The notes under the pieces are model-generated. The model was not told the DNA's origin. It saw only the letters and a list, made by a program, of their open reading frames with translations, and did not search any database. Made by a program: the position numbers and the translations under genes. 64,000 nucleotides of DNA from Shimazuella alba (GTDB lineage: Bacteria; Bacillota; Bacilli; Thermoactinomycetales; Thermoactinomycetaceae), in the NCBI RefSeq assembly GCF_009831235.1, contig NZ_WUUL01000004.1, positions 62,001-126,000 of the forward strand. The letters are read 5' to 3'. The number at the start of each line of letters is the position of its first letter. The first letter of the stretch is position 1. This document shows, piece by piece, positions 17,131 to 25,302 of this stretch.

Positions 17131-17704
17131 ATGGCGATACCGGAAGATAAGTATATTTAAATTGCTCCCGACGAATTGACGGTGGATTATTATGATTTAT
17201 TTTAAAAACTATACAGTAAGTTATTTGGGCTAAGACAGTGATACAGAAAAGTGATTGAGTACTGTGACGAGTCAAACACCAGTTTCCTCTGTAATAAGTA
17301 CTCCGCTTTTAGGTGCAATATCTTGTTGGCTCATTTTTTTAACCATTTGAAAATGGGAAAGAAAGATAAGAATGGATTTTTCATCGCACTTTTTTCTATC
17401 CCCTTCCTTGTAAATAGTATAGTTATATTTATTTATAGATGATCTCTTTTAGTTTCGCGTGGGTCATAAGATAGGATTAGTTGACTTACATAGAATGGGG
17501 AGGGCAATTTCAGCTATGGCATTCATGATCAACTTGACTAAAAGCCAAGCAGAAGATGGTCAATTAACGAGTATTCAGTATATTTTATGCAAAAGAATAT
17601 TTTGAAGATGGATAGAGGAGATAAAAAACATCTTAATAGCTAATAAAAATCCTCAGATCGAAAGATTTGCAGGCTATATTCTCCAAGCTGTAAATGGGAA
17701 ATAA
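17131..17704 (+). pseudogene. Decayed gene, possibly a TPR-type regulator
   Basis: Protein-like sequence continues across several stops and frame changes: APDELTVDYYDLF and KLYSKLFGL near 17165-17235, then GLVDLHRMGRAISAMAF near 17475, AKEYFEDG near 17590, and NPQIERFAGYILQAVNGK ending at 17704. The helical-repeat look recalls Rap/PlcR-like TPR proteins, but I cannot name it. The frame at 17251-17442 is part of this and is unlikely to be a gene by itself. Confidence 0.35.
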
Positions 17705-17711
17705 AAAATAA

Positions 17712-17745
17712 AAGAATCCGGTTGGGATTGTCTCGTCGGATTCTT
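17712..17745. terminator. terminator downstream of speE
   Basis: AAGAATCCG (17712-17720) and CGGATTCTT (17737-17745) pair, with A-rich sequence to the left that becomes a T-run on the minus strand. It ends the speE transcript. Confidence 0.7.
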
Positions 17746-17763
17746 AGTTATAAGTCCATTTCG

Positions 17764-18606
17764 TTATACAAATTTTTGAAGAAACGCTGGCAATTCAAAA
17801 CAACTTTTTAAAATGTTGTAGTTTACATACTTGGTTTGTTTATCAAATGATTCAACGTTAATATTTTGATGTTCTTTCGAACCAATCGTAAAGCTCCACA
17901 AGGCTCCAGGATACGTAGGAATAGTAGCTATGTATAGTTTTTGATGGGGGAATGTTTCACCAATGCGGCGGTAAGTTTGCGATGTTATTTCTTGATTCAG
18001 AAATGGTGACATACTTTGGCAAACCATTAATCCATCCGTCTTAAGGGCATCATAAATATCTAGATAGAAGCTTTTTGCAAAAAGTACTTCTCCAGGTCCA
18101 ACTGGGTCAGAAGAATCTACAATGATGACATCATATTCATTTTTATGTTCTTTTACATATTGCATGCCATCTGTAAAGTGATAATGGACTCTCGGATCAG
18201 ATAGGCGACCAGAGACTTCTGGTAGATATTCTTGGCATAGTTTTACTACAGTTTGGTCGATTTCTACGAGATCAATCGTTTCCACCTGCTCATATTTGGC
18301 TGCTTCCTGAGCTGCACCGCAATCGCCTCCCCCAATAATCAATACTTTTTTCGCATTTGGATGGATGGAAAGAGGAACATGGGTGATCATTTCGTTATAA
18401 ATGTGCCCATCAGCTGAAGTCGTTTGCACTACACCGTCGAGAACCAATGTACGTCCAAAGTCAAAAGAATCCACTATCATGACATGTTGAAATTCGGATT
18501 GTTCTTCTGCCACAATCTCTTTAAGGCGATAACTAATTTTTAAATTATCGCGATCGTCTTCTACTAGCCAAGTTTCGCCGTTTATTTGTTGTGTATAAGT
18601 TGTCAA
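17764..18606 (-). CDS. speE: Spermidine synthase-family aminopropyltransferase
   Basis: This 280-aa protein has the SpeE layout: an N-terminal beta domain (FGRTLVLDGVVQTTSADGHIYNEM), then the Rossmann motif, VEIDQTVVKLCQEYLP for the nucleoside ribose, and DVIIVDSSDPVGP at the catalytic loop. It transfers aminopropyl groups from decarboxylated S-adenosylmethionine to putrescine or a similar amine. The usual GGGDGG motif reads GGGDCG, and the following residues (AAQEAAKY) are unlike the common GVxREVxKH, so substrate preference may differ. No speB or speD gene is adjacent. The gene is monocistronic. Confidence 0.82.
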   Translation of the reverse strand: MTTYTQQINGETWLVEDDRDNLKISYRLKEIVAEEQSEFQHVMIVDSFDFGRTLVLDGVVQTTSADGHIYNEMITHVPLSIHPNAKKVLIIGGGDCGAAQEAAKYEQVETIDLVEIDQTVVKLCQEYLPEVSGRLSDPRVHYHFTDGMQYVKEHKNEYDVIIVDSSDPVGPGEVLFAKSFYLDIYDALKTDGLMVCQSMSPFLNQEITSQTYRRIGETFPHQKLYIATIPTYPGALWSFTIGSKEHQNINVESFDKQTKYVNYNILKSCFELPAFLQKFV

Positions 18607-19025
18607 AATAACGCTTCCTTTCTATTGTTGTTTGGTTTTGTGACAAATATTTTGGAGAAGGTCTGAAAATTTGATGGTTGAGATCGAAGAATCATTGTAT
18701 CCTCCTGCTTCCCAGAAGGTGTGAATTTCATTATAAAGATAAATAGAGGATCAAGTAAATATTAATGTACCAATGTGTGATATCTTCATCGGAATATTAT
18801 AATATTTCAATTGAAAACCCCTTATATGTATATTATTATTTTTATCTAACATACATTTTTATGTTAGGAGCTTGTTGCATTATTCGCCTCAAAAGCTTAA
18901 ATGTGCATGGATGGAGTGTCCTTTGTGTTTTTTTAATCACAGACACGGAGAACATGCATATCAAGAGACTTTTCCAGTGTTCAAATTTATTGTGCAACAA
19001 CCTCTTCGATAAAAACAATTAAAGA
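18607..19025. other. Intergenic region between speE and the tct operon
   Basis: An open plus-strand frame at 18765-19022 looks accidental: no SD, odd composition. Short inverted TTGTTGCA / TGCAACAA sequences at about 18873 and 18992 could be ends of an element remnant, but no transposase sequence is recognisable. Confidence 0.3.
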
Positions 19026-19028
19026 AAA

Positions 19029-19051
19029 AAAGACCGCAACTCGCGGTCTTT
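19029..19051 (-). terminator. terminator of the tct operon
   Basis: AAAGACCGC (19029-19037) and GCGGTCTTT (19043-19051) form a 9-bp stem; on the minus strand it is followed by a run of T. Confidence 0.9.
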
Positions 19052-19053
19052 AC

Positions 19054-20580
19054 TTATGATTCATCGTTTATAATTACTTTCTTGCCACGTAATTTTAAAA
19101 TTATTGGAATAAGTAACCATAATGCAGATACGATCAAAAAGCCAAGTGAAATAGGATGGGTTACAAATATACTCCAATCTCCATCTGATCCGGTCAGTGC
19201 CCTGCGAAGGTTATTTTCGATCATCGGTCCAAGAACCAAACTCAGCACAAGAGGGGCTAACGGGTAGTCATGTTTTGCAAAAAAGTATCCAAGTAATCCA
19301 CAGAAGATGAGCAGATAGAGGTCAAAAGTTTCCACCTGTACAGCATAAACACCAAATACAGAGATTGCTATGATAATAGGAGTCAAATATTTGATAGGTG
19401 TTTCGATAATCTTGGCAAATATTTTTACTAGTGGCATATTGAGAATAAGCAGCATCAAATTTCCAATAAACATACTCGCAATGAGACCCCAAGCAACTTG
19501 TGGATGTTCCTCAAATAAAAGAGGGCCTGGCTGGACGTTATACATAATGAGTGCGCCCATTAGAATAGCTGTAGTACCACCACCAGGAATGCCAAGTGTT
19601 AACATGGGAACCATACCCCCGCCAGAGGCAGCATTGTTCGCTGATTCTGGCCCTGCTACACCTGCGATATTTCCTTTTCCAAAGGAATCAGGGTTTTTAC
19701 TCCATTTTTTTTCTGCAATATAAGAAAAGAAAGAAGCGAGAATAGCACCAGCACCAGGTAATACCCCAATAAAAAATCCGATAATGGAACCACGAGCGAT
19801 TGGAGCTGCACTATCTTTTAAGTCTTGTTTCGTAGGGAATACACGGCCCACTTTTGCAATAGCCTGTTCTTCTTTGTTTTTTTGCAGAATGGTAGAAAAT
19901 ACTTCTCCTAGCGCAAAGATACCCACTGCTACCGTTAAAAACTCTAATCCTTGGTATAGGACAGGGGTATTAAAGGTAAAACGAGCTACTCCAGAGACAT
20001 TATCCATCCCGATCGTTGCTAATAGCAGTCCAATGACTGTTGCGATCAATGATTTCGTCATCGACTTACCTGCGAAGCTACTTACGGCACACAAACCAAG
20101 TAACATAAGAGAAAAGTATTCTGCTGGACCAAATTTTATCGCTATCTCTGATAAAGGTTGAGCTAGGAAAATTAGGCCAATTAAGGCAACAATCCCTGCG
20201 ACAAAAGAGCCAATAGCGGCAATCGATAGTGCAGATCCAGCCCGTCCTTGTTTTGCCATCTGATAGCCATCTAATGTTGTGACAACGGAGGACGATTCTC
20301 CTGGTGTATTGAGTAGAATCGAGGTAGTAGATCCTCCATACATGGCACCGTAATAAACACCAGCAAGTAGAATGATAGCACTAGAAGCAGCTTCTTCTGC
20401 GGATGCCCCTGATGTAAGCGTAGCAGTAATTGGAATTAAGAGAGCTACCCCGCTCATTGGCCCAATTCCAGGTAATACTCCAACAGCAGTCCCGATCAAT
20501 ACTCCAATGAATGCAAATAAAAGATTGTCAGGTTGTAATGCTACGAGAAATCCATTCCATAAAAAATCTATAACACCCAT
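19054..20580 (-). CDS. tctA: Tripartite tricarboxylate transporter large membrane subunit
   Basis: This 508-aa protein with about 11-12 helices is a TctA-family permease. Signatures are GVLPGIGPMSGVALLIP near the start, the GVYYGAMYGGSTTSILLNTPGE segment, and the second PGAGA/LGIPGGGTTAILMG repeat. It carries citrate-like carboxylates with Na+ together with TctB and the binding protein TctC encoded next. It is last in a three-gene minus-strand operon and ends at a strong terminator. The substrate is unknown, since the family imports many carboxylates. Confidence 0.93.
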   Translation of the reverse strand: MGVIDFLWNGFLVALQPDNLLFAFIGVLIGTAVGVLPGIGPMSGVALLIPITATLTSGASAEEAASSAIILLAGVYYGAMYGGSTTSILLNTPGESSSVVTTLDGYQMAKQGRAGSALSIAAIGSFVAGIVALIGLIFLAQPLSEIAIKFGPAEYFSLMLLGLCAVSSFAGKSMTKSLIATVIGLLLATIGMDNVSGVARFTFNTPVLYQGLEFLTVAVGIFALGEVFSTILQKNKEEQAIAKVGRVFPTKQDLKDSAAPIARGSIIGFFIGVLPGAGAILASFFSYIAEKKWSKNPDSFGKGNIAGVAGPESANNAASGGGMVPMLTLGIPGGGTTAILMGALIMYNVQPGPLLFEEHPQVAWGLIASMFIGNLMLLILNMPLVKIFAKIIETPIKYLTPIIIAISVFGVYAVQVETFDLYLLIFCGLLGYFFAKHDYPLAPLVLSLVLGPMIENNLRRALTGSDGDWSIFVTHPISLGFLIVSALWLLIPIILKLRGKKVIINDES

Positions 20581-20584
20581 TAAA

Positions 20585-21043
20585 TCACCATCCTATGATT
20601 GGAAGCGGGGGCAGGGTACCTTCTAAAATCTGTACATATAGATAGTAGATACCAATAGAGAAACCAGCTGAAACTAGCAGTGTTTTCAACCAGCCGCCTC
20701 TTTCCATTGTTTGTATTGCGATAACTAAGAAGAGGAAGGTAGAAAGAATATATCCAATTATTTCCAAAGTCATAACATACAGCAGTAAACTTCCTACAAT
20801 GATGGAAAAACGCTTCCAATCTAAATCTTCTCGCTCTTGTTTTTCATCTTGATAGTGAAATGTTTCATAAAATAAACGAATACTTAGCAGTATAAGGGCA
20901 ATTCCCAAGATTATCGGAAATAAGTCAGGCCCTACCCCGCTTCCATAGGAAGCGGAGGCAAAGCTGCGACTTTGAATGACAAAAAATGCACCTACTAATA
21001 CCAATATTACTGCGGTTATTCGATCAGTTCTGCGACTGCTCAT
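20585..21043 (-). CDS. tctB: Tripartite tricarboxylate transporter small membrane subunit
   Basis: This 152-aa protein with four helices has the TctB start (RRTDRITAVILVLVGAFFVIQS) and the GPDLFPIILGIALILLSI segment. It is the small membrane partner of TctA. Its start overlaps the stop of tctC by one base, which indicates coupled translation, and four bases separate it from tctA. Confidence 0.88.
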   Translation of the reverse strand: MSSRRTDRITAVILVLVGAFFVIQSRSFASASYGSGVGPDLFPIILGIALILLSIRLFYETFHYQDEKQEREDLDWKRFSIIVGSLLLYVMTLEIIGYILSTFLFLVIAIQTMERGGWLKTLLVSAGFSIGIYYLYVQILEGTLPPLPIIGW

Positions 21044-22053
21044 TATTTATTCATCCCCAATGAGGTTAGTAGTTCTTTTACTTGTTTGTTTTGTTCTTGC
21101 AAAAATTTTGTGAAGTCTGCAGAACCTTTATAATCACTGAGCCAACCTCTAGCTGCAATTTCTTTTTGCCAGGTTTCGTTTTCGGAAAGCGCTTTCAATT
21201 TATCTTCCCAATACTTTTTAGCAGTTGCATCCATCTCTTTTGGACCAAAGATGCCGCGCCAGATATTAAATTCCGCATCAATTCCAAGTTCTTTTAACGT
21301 AGGTACATCTTTTAATTCGCCAGTAAGTTTCTCTGGAGCAGCGACTGCAAGCACTCGTACTTTTCCAGATTTCACATACTCTAATACGGAAGAAGCATCT
21401 GTGGATACAACATCTGCATTTCCACCGAGTAGGGCTGCTATTGCTTCTCCGCCACCATCATAAGAAATATATTTTAGTTTTTTAATGTCAATACCAGATT
21501 TGTAAGCTGGCAGTACAGATATCAAATGATCCATGGAACCAGGAGCTGACCCGCCGGCAAAAGCGATACTTGATGGATTTTGTTTCAATTTAGCAATAAG
21601 TGCAGGCATATCTTTTATAGGAGAGTCTGTTTTCACAGCATATATACCATAGTCTTTCGTAAGCCCAGCAAGTGGTGTAGTGTCTTGATACCCAAAAGGG
21701 CTATTGCCTTCTTTTTTCAGATTATTAATCAGTATGGGTGGTGAATTAACAAATAATTTGTATGAGTTCTTTTTTTCTTGGGTAGCATATTCAGCCATAA
21801 AGACTGCCCCGCCCCCGCCTGGCCGATTTTCAACCGTAATGGTTTTTTCAACTAACTTTGTTTCATTCAGTACTTTTGAGATGGAACGTGCGGTTTGATC
21901 CCATCCCCCACCAGCACCTGAGGGTGCAACAATCGTAATAGGTTTACTAGGATAGTTACTTCCTCCGCCAAAATTAGGACTAGAAGAACATGCACTCAGG
22001 CTGAGAGCTAAAAATCCTGTCATGAGAGCAGTTGCCCACTTATTCATCTTCAT
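21043..22053 (-). CDS. tctC: Tripartite tricarboxylate transporter substrate-binding lipoprotein
   Basis: This 336-aa protein has a lipoprotein signal peptide (LALSLSAC, Cys about residue 22) and a TctC/BugT-type binding fold: YPSKPITIVAPSGAGGGWDQTARS near the N-terminus, ENRPGGGGAVFMAEYA, and the FAGGSAPGSMDHLI ligand loop. It captures a carboxylate outside the membrane for TctAB. An AGGAGG site precedes the ATG. A cre-like site and a palindrome lie just upstream, so carbon catabolite control and control by the divergent IclR gene are likely. Confidence 0.92.
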   Translation of the reverse strand: MKMNKWATALMTGFLALSLSACSSSPNFGGGSNYPSKPITIVAPSGAGGGWDQTARSISKVLNETKLVEKTITVENRPGGGGAVFMAEYATQEKKNSYKLFVNSPPILINNLKKEGNSPFGYQDTTPLAGLTKDYGIYAVKTDSPIKDMPALIAKLKQNPSSIAFAGGSAPGSMDHLISVLPAYKSGIDIKKLKYISYDGGGEAIAALLGGNADVVSTDASSVLEYVKSGKVRVLAVAAPEKLTGELKDVPTLKELGIDAEFNIWRGIFGPKEMDATAKKYWEDKLKALSENETWQKEIAARGWLSDYKGSADFTKFLQEQNKQVKELLTSLGMNK

Positions 22054-22067
22054 TTTATGCCTCCTTT

Positions 22068-22081
22068 TGATAGCGCTTACA
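22068..22081. promoter_or_regulatory. cre-like site before tctC
   Basis: TGATAGCGCTTACA differs from the CcpA consensus TGWAANCGNTNWCA at one position. It lies in the tctC leader just before the SD, a place where bound CcpA would block elongation. Confidence 0.6.
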
Positions 22082-22093
22082 ATTTAAATATAG

Positions 22094-22111
22094 AATGGAT
22101 TATAAACCATT
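22094..22111. promoter_or_regulatory. palindrome over the tctC -10 region
   Basis: AATGG and CCATT flank ATTATAAA. On the minus strand the centre reads TATAAT, a likely -10 for tctC. It could be an IclR-type operator, but it is not identical to the palindrome before the iclR gene. Confidence 0.4.
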
Positions 22112-22370
22112 TATTAAATAAAAGATAGTTTTAACAAATGGAAATATGTATTTTTATTTGATATGCCTAATTTAGGAATGATTAGACAAATAAAATGGAG
22201 GCTGATTTAGAAAAAAGTTTACTCTAAGTCTTATCATTAGCAGTATTTTTTTGAACCGAGTATTTCTTCATAATATATATTTCTGAATGAAAAACGATCA
22301 TTGGATATTTATGTAAAGAAAAATTTATAGATATTATTTGTAGTTTTTAATATAATCATTTTAACAAAAT

Positions 22371-22385
22371 AGAACCAATGGTTCT
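22371..22385. promoter_or_regulatory. 15-bp palindrome before the IclR gene
   Basis: AGAACCAATGGTTCT is a perfect palindrome with a 3-base centre. It lies about 20 bases before the ATG and downstream of a likely -10 (TATAAT near 22351), fitting autoregulation by the IclR protein. Confidence 0.55.
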
Positions 22386-22406
22386 AATATAGGTACAGGT
22401 GATGAG

Positions 22407-23171
22407 ATGAGCTTAAAAACATTGGAAAATTCTTTAGGATTATTAGAATTTTTCACGAGAGAAACGCCGGCTTGGGGAGTGCGTGAGTTGGCAAAAGCAA
22501 GTCAAATGAGTCATTCTGTTGTACACCGAATTTTGTCAACCTTTGAAAAAAGGGGATTTTTGATGCAAGATCCTCAGTCTCACAAATATGAGCTGGGCAT
22601 TAGCTTTTGGCAGTATGGGCAAATGGTCCAAGAAAAAATTCATTTAAATGATCTCATTCATCCAGTATTAGAGAGAATTTGCAAAAGTGTTGGAGAATCA
22701 GTCTTTTTTACCACATTGGATGGTCAAGAAGGTGTCTGTATCGACATCGTGGAGAGTTTGCAGATTATCAAATACGCGGTTTCGATTGGTAGTCGCACAC
22801 AATTATATGCTGGTGCTTCAAACAAAGTGATGATGGCTTTTTTGTCAGATGATTTACAAGAATCCATTATGAAACGTGGTCTGGTCCCTGTTACCCCAAA
22901 TACCATTATCGATGAACACAAGTTAAGGGAAGACTTGACTGATATTCGGCAAAAAGGTTGGTGTTATTCGGTAGGAGAATATACGGAATCCGTTTTTGGG
23001 GTGGCGATTCCTTTGTTTAATTATCGCAACGAAGTTTTTTCTTCCATAACCATCGCAGGGCCTGCTTATCGAGTGAAAGAAGATCAGATTCAGCCAGTAG
23101 TTAAACTTCTTCGAGAAGAAGGAAAGAAGCTGCAAGATTATTTTCACCGTCTCAGAATTGCGAAGATTTGA
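22407..23171 (+). CDS. IclR-family transcriptional regulator
   Basis: This 254-aa protein has an N-terminal winged helix (ENSLGLLEFFTRETPAWGVRELAKASQMSHSVVHRIL cut in register with IclR) and a C-terminal effector domain (GQEGVCIDIVES, GWCYSVGEYTESVFGVAIPLF). It is divergent from the tct operon and directly upstream of the peptide operon, so it may control either or both. A perfect palindrome sits in its own leader. Confidence 0.9.
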   Translation: MSLKTLENSLGLLEFFTRETPAWGVRELAKASQMSHSVVHRILSTFEKRGFLMQDPQSHKYELGISFWQYGQMVQEKIHLNDLIHPVLERICKSVGESVFFTTLDGQEGVCIDIVESLQIIKYAVSIGSRTQLYAGASNKVMMAFLSDDLQESIMKRGLVPVTPNTIIDEHKLREDLTDIRQKGWCYSVGEYTESVFGVAIPLFNYRNEVFSSITIAGPAYRVKEDQIQPVVKLLREEGKKLQDYFHRLRIAKI

Positions 23172-23253
23172 GAATAACAAAATTGCAAGGTTGGTGGTGG
23201 GATTTTTTTTAATTTAAAAATATATAAAATTCTACAAAAGGGAGGTAGGCTCA

Positions 23254-24264
23254 TTGTTTGGGTATATCTTAAGAAGGCTTTTGTATATGATCCCTGGTTT
23301 TATTGGCATCATTCTCATCACTTTTGTGTTATCACGCGTTCTGCCCGGTGATCCAGCTGTCATGATTGCTGGAGAACAAGCACCGCCTGATGTAATCGCT
23401 AAGATAAGAGTGGAACTAGGGCTAGATCAACCTATCTATATTCAATTTGTAGATTATGTAAAGAAACTATTTCAAGGAGATTTTGGTACTGCATGGCATA
23501 CGGGGCATACAGTTTTGCAAGATTTTTCTTCCCGATTACCAGCAACAGTGGAACTTACTTTAGCTAGTATTTTTATTGCTATTTTGATAGCGATTCCAGT
23601 CGGGATCATCGCCGCGGTGAAAAAAGAGTCTATTTTGGACCATATCTCTCGGGTCTTTTCGTTGATTGGAGCTTGTGTTCCTATTTTTTGGTTGGGATTA
23701 ATGTTCATTTTTCTTTTTTACTCCAAGTGGGGATTTTTTCCAGCTCCGATGGGAAGGATCAGCGATGGCATCAATCCGCCAACTGCGATTACAGGTTTAT
23801 ATATACTCGATAGTTTGCTTTCAGGAGATATGATCGCATTTAAAGATTCACTCATGCATTTGATTTTACCAGCTATCTGTTTGAGCACTGGTACGATGGC
23901 GATTGTCGCGAGAATGATGCGGTCAAGCATGCTGGAAGTAATCGGTCAAGATTACATTCGAACAGCACGAGCCAAAGGAATGCGAGAGTCAAAAGTTATT
24001 ATGAAACATGCGCTTAGCAATGCGTTTATTCCCACGCTTACTTTACTCGGGTTGCAGTTTGGTTTTCTGATCGGTGGTGCGGTAATCACAGAGACCATTT
24101 TTAGTTGGCCTGGAGTTGGCGGATATATAACAGATTCCATCCTTGCCACAGATTATGCGCCCATTCAAGCGTTTACTCTAATGAGCGCGATTGTATTTAG
24201 TATCGTTAATTTGATTGTAGATGTTTTATATGGAGCACTCGATCCACGGATTCGTTATGAATAG
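23254..24264 (+). CDS. Peptide ABC transporter permease, DppB type
   Basis: This 336-aa protein starts MFGYILRRLLYMIPGFIGIILITFVL and has PGDPA near residue 30, as in DppB/OppB. The coupling EAA loop reads IRTARAKGMRESKVIMKHALSNA. About six helices. The start is TTG at 23254, with GGGAGG 7-10 bases upstream. It begins an operon of nine genes (23254-32781). The next gene begins 17 bases after the stop. Confidence 0.93.
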   Translation: MFGYILRRLLYMIPGFIGIILITFVLSRVLPGDPAVMIAGEQAPPDVIAKIRVELGLDQPIYIQFVDYVKKLFQGDFGTAWHTGHTVLQDFSSRLPATVELTLASIFIAILIAIPVGIIAAVKKESILDHISRVFSLIGACVPIFWLGLMFIFLFYSKWGFFPAPMGRISDGINPPTAITGLYILDSLLSGDMIAFKDSLMHLILPAICLSTGTMAIVARMMRSSMLEVIGQDYIRTARAKGMRESKVIMKHALSNAFIPTLTLLGLQFGFLIGGAVITETIFSWPGVGGYITDSILATDYAPIQAFTLMSAIVFSIVNLIVDVLYGALDPRIRYE

Positions 24265-24281
24265 ACGAAAGGAGGAAAACG

Positions 24282-25175
24282 ATGTCTACAGCTGATGTAA
24301 CCATTGCTACTGCTCCTGTGAAGAAAAGGAAGAGAAAGAAGACGTTTTTCACACTTCTTTTGAGTAATCGTTTAGCAGTAATTGGCTTATTTTTTATCGT
24401 AGTTTGGACGTTACTGGCGGTTGTTGCACCATGGATTGCCCCTCATTCGCCAACAGATACCGATACCGTATCTAAATTGCAAGGTCCTACTATCCAGCAT
24501 TGGCTCGGTACAGATAATTATGGGCGTGATATTCTCAGTCGAATTCTCTACGGTGCACGAATTTCGATTTGGACTGGGTTAATCGGAGTAGGTATATCTT
24601 TCATCATTGGAGTCCCTCTAGGAGCTATTGCCGCTTTTTATGGAGGGAAATTGGGAAATTTCATTATGCGCTGTATGGATGTTCTGCTCGCTTTTCCTTC
24701 TTTGATCTTAGCAATGGCGATTGCTGCATCGCTTGGCCCAGGGTTGATCAGTGCAATGATCGCAGTTGGTATTGTTGGTATACCAGAGTTTGCCCGATTG
24801 ATGTACGGGCAGACGATTACCTTAAAAGAAAAGGAATTTGTAGAAGCGAGTAAGGCTATTGGTGTCAAAGACAGTACGATTATGTTTCGGCATATTTTCC
24901 CCAATGCTCTAGGGCCAATTTTGGTACATGCCACACTTGGCATGGGTTTTGCCATCTTAGTTGCTTCTAGTTTAAGTTTCTTAGGTTTAGGGATTCAACC
25001 ACCTACTCCAGAGTGGGGAGCAATGATCTCGGAAGGCAGAGAGTACATCATTACAGGTGAGTGGTGGCTTGTTACCTTTCCAGGTCTAGCAATTGCAACT
25101 TCTATCCTTGGTTTCAATCTACTTGGTGATGGATTACGAGATGTATTAGACCCTCGACTTCGCTCAAGTAAGTGA
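24282..25175 (+). CDS. Peptide ABC transporter permease, DppC type
   Basis: This 297-aa DppC/OppC-type permease has a lysine- and arginine-rich N-terminus, the WLGTDNYGRDILSRILYGARIS motif, and an EAA loop FVEASKAIGVKDSTIMFRH. It forms the channel with the DppB-type protein. GGAGG precedes the ATG. Confidence 0.93.
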   Translation: MSTADVTIATAPVKKRKRKKTFFTLLLSNRLAVIGLFFIVVWTLLAVVAPWIAPHSPTDTDTVSKLQGPTIQHWLGTDNYGRDILSRILYGARISIWTGLIGVGISFIIGVPLGAIAAFYGGKLGNFIMRCMDVLLAFPSLILAMAIAASLGPGLISAMIAVGIVGIPEFARLMYGQTITLKEKEFVEASKAIGVKDSTIMFRHIFPNALGPILVHATLGMGFAILVASSLSFLGLGIQPPTPEWGAMISEGREYIITGEWWLVTFPGLAIATSILGFNLLGDGLRDVLDPRLRSSK

Positions 25176-25302
25176 AATATAAATGAGCAAATCTACTAAC
25201 ATTTTGTTCCACACTCGCAGGATAGCCTTATCTGAGGTGGGGATAGTCGTATCTATTTTTGTTTAAAGTCTATTTACCTATTTGATAAAGGAGTGTATTC
25301 AT

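Noticed and set aside
18873-18999. IS remnant marked by TTGTTGCA/TGCAACAA
   Set aside because: Only 8-bp arms and no transposase sequence; chance is likely.
18765-19022. Plus-strand open frame of 85 codons
   Set aside because: No SD, unusual composition, no family pattern; it lies in an AT-rich gap.
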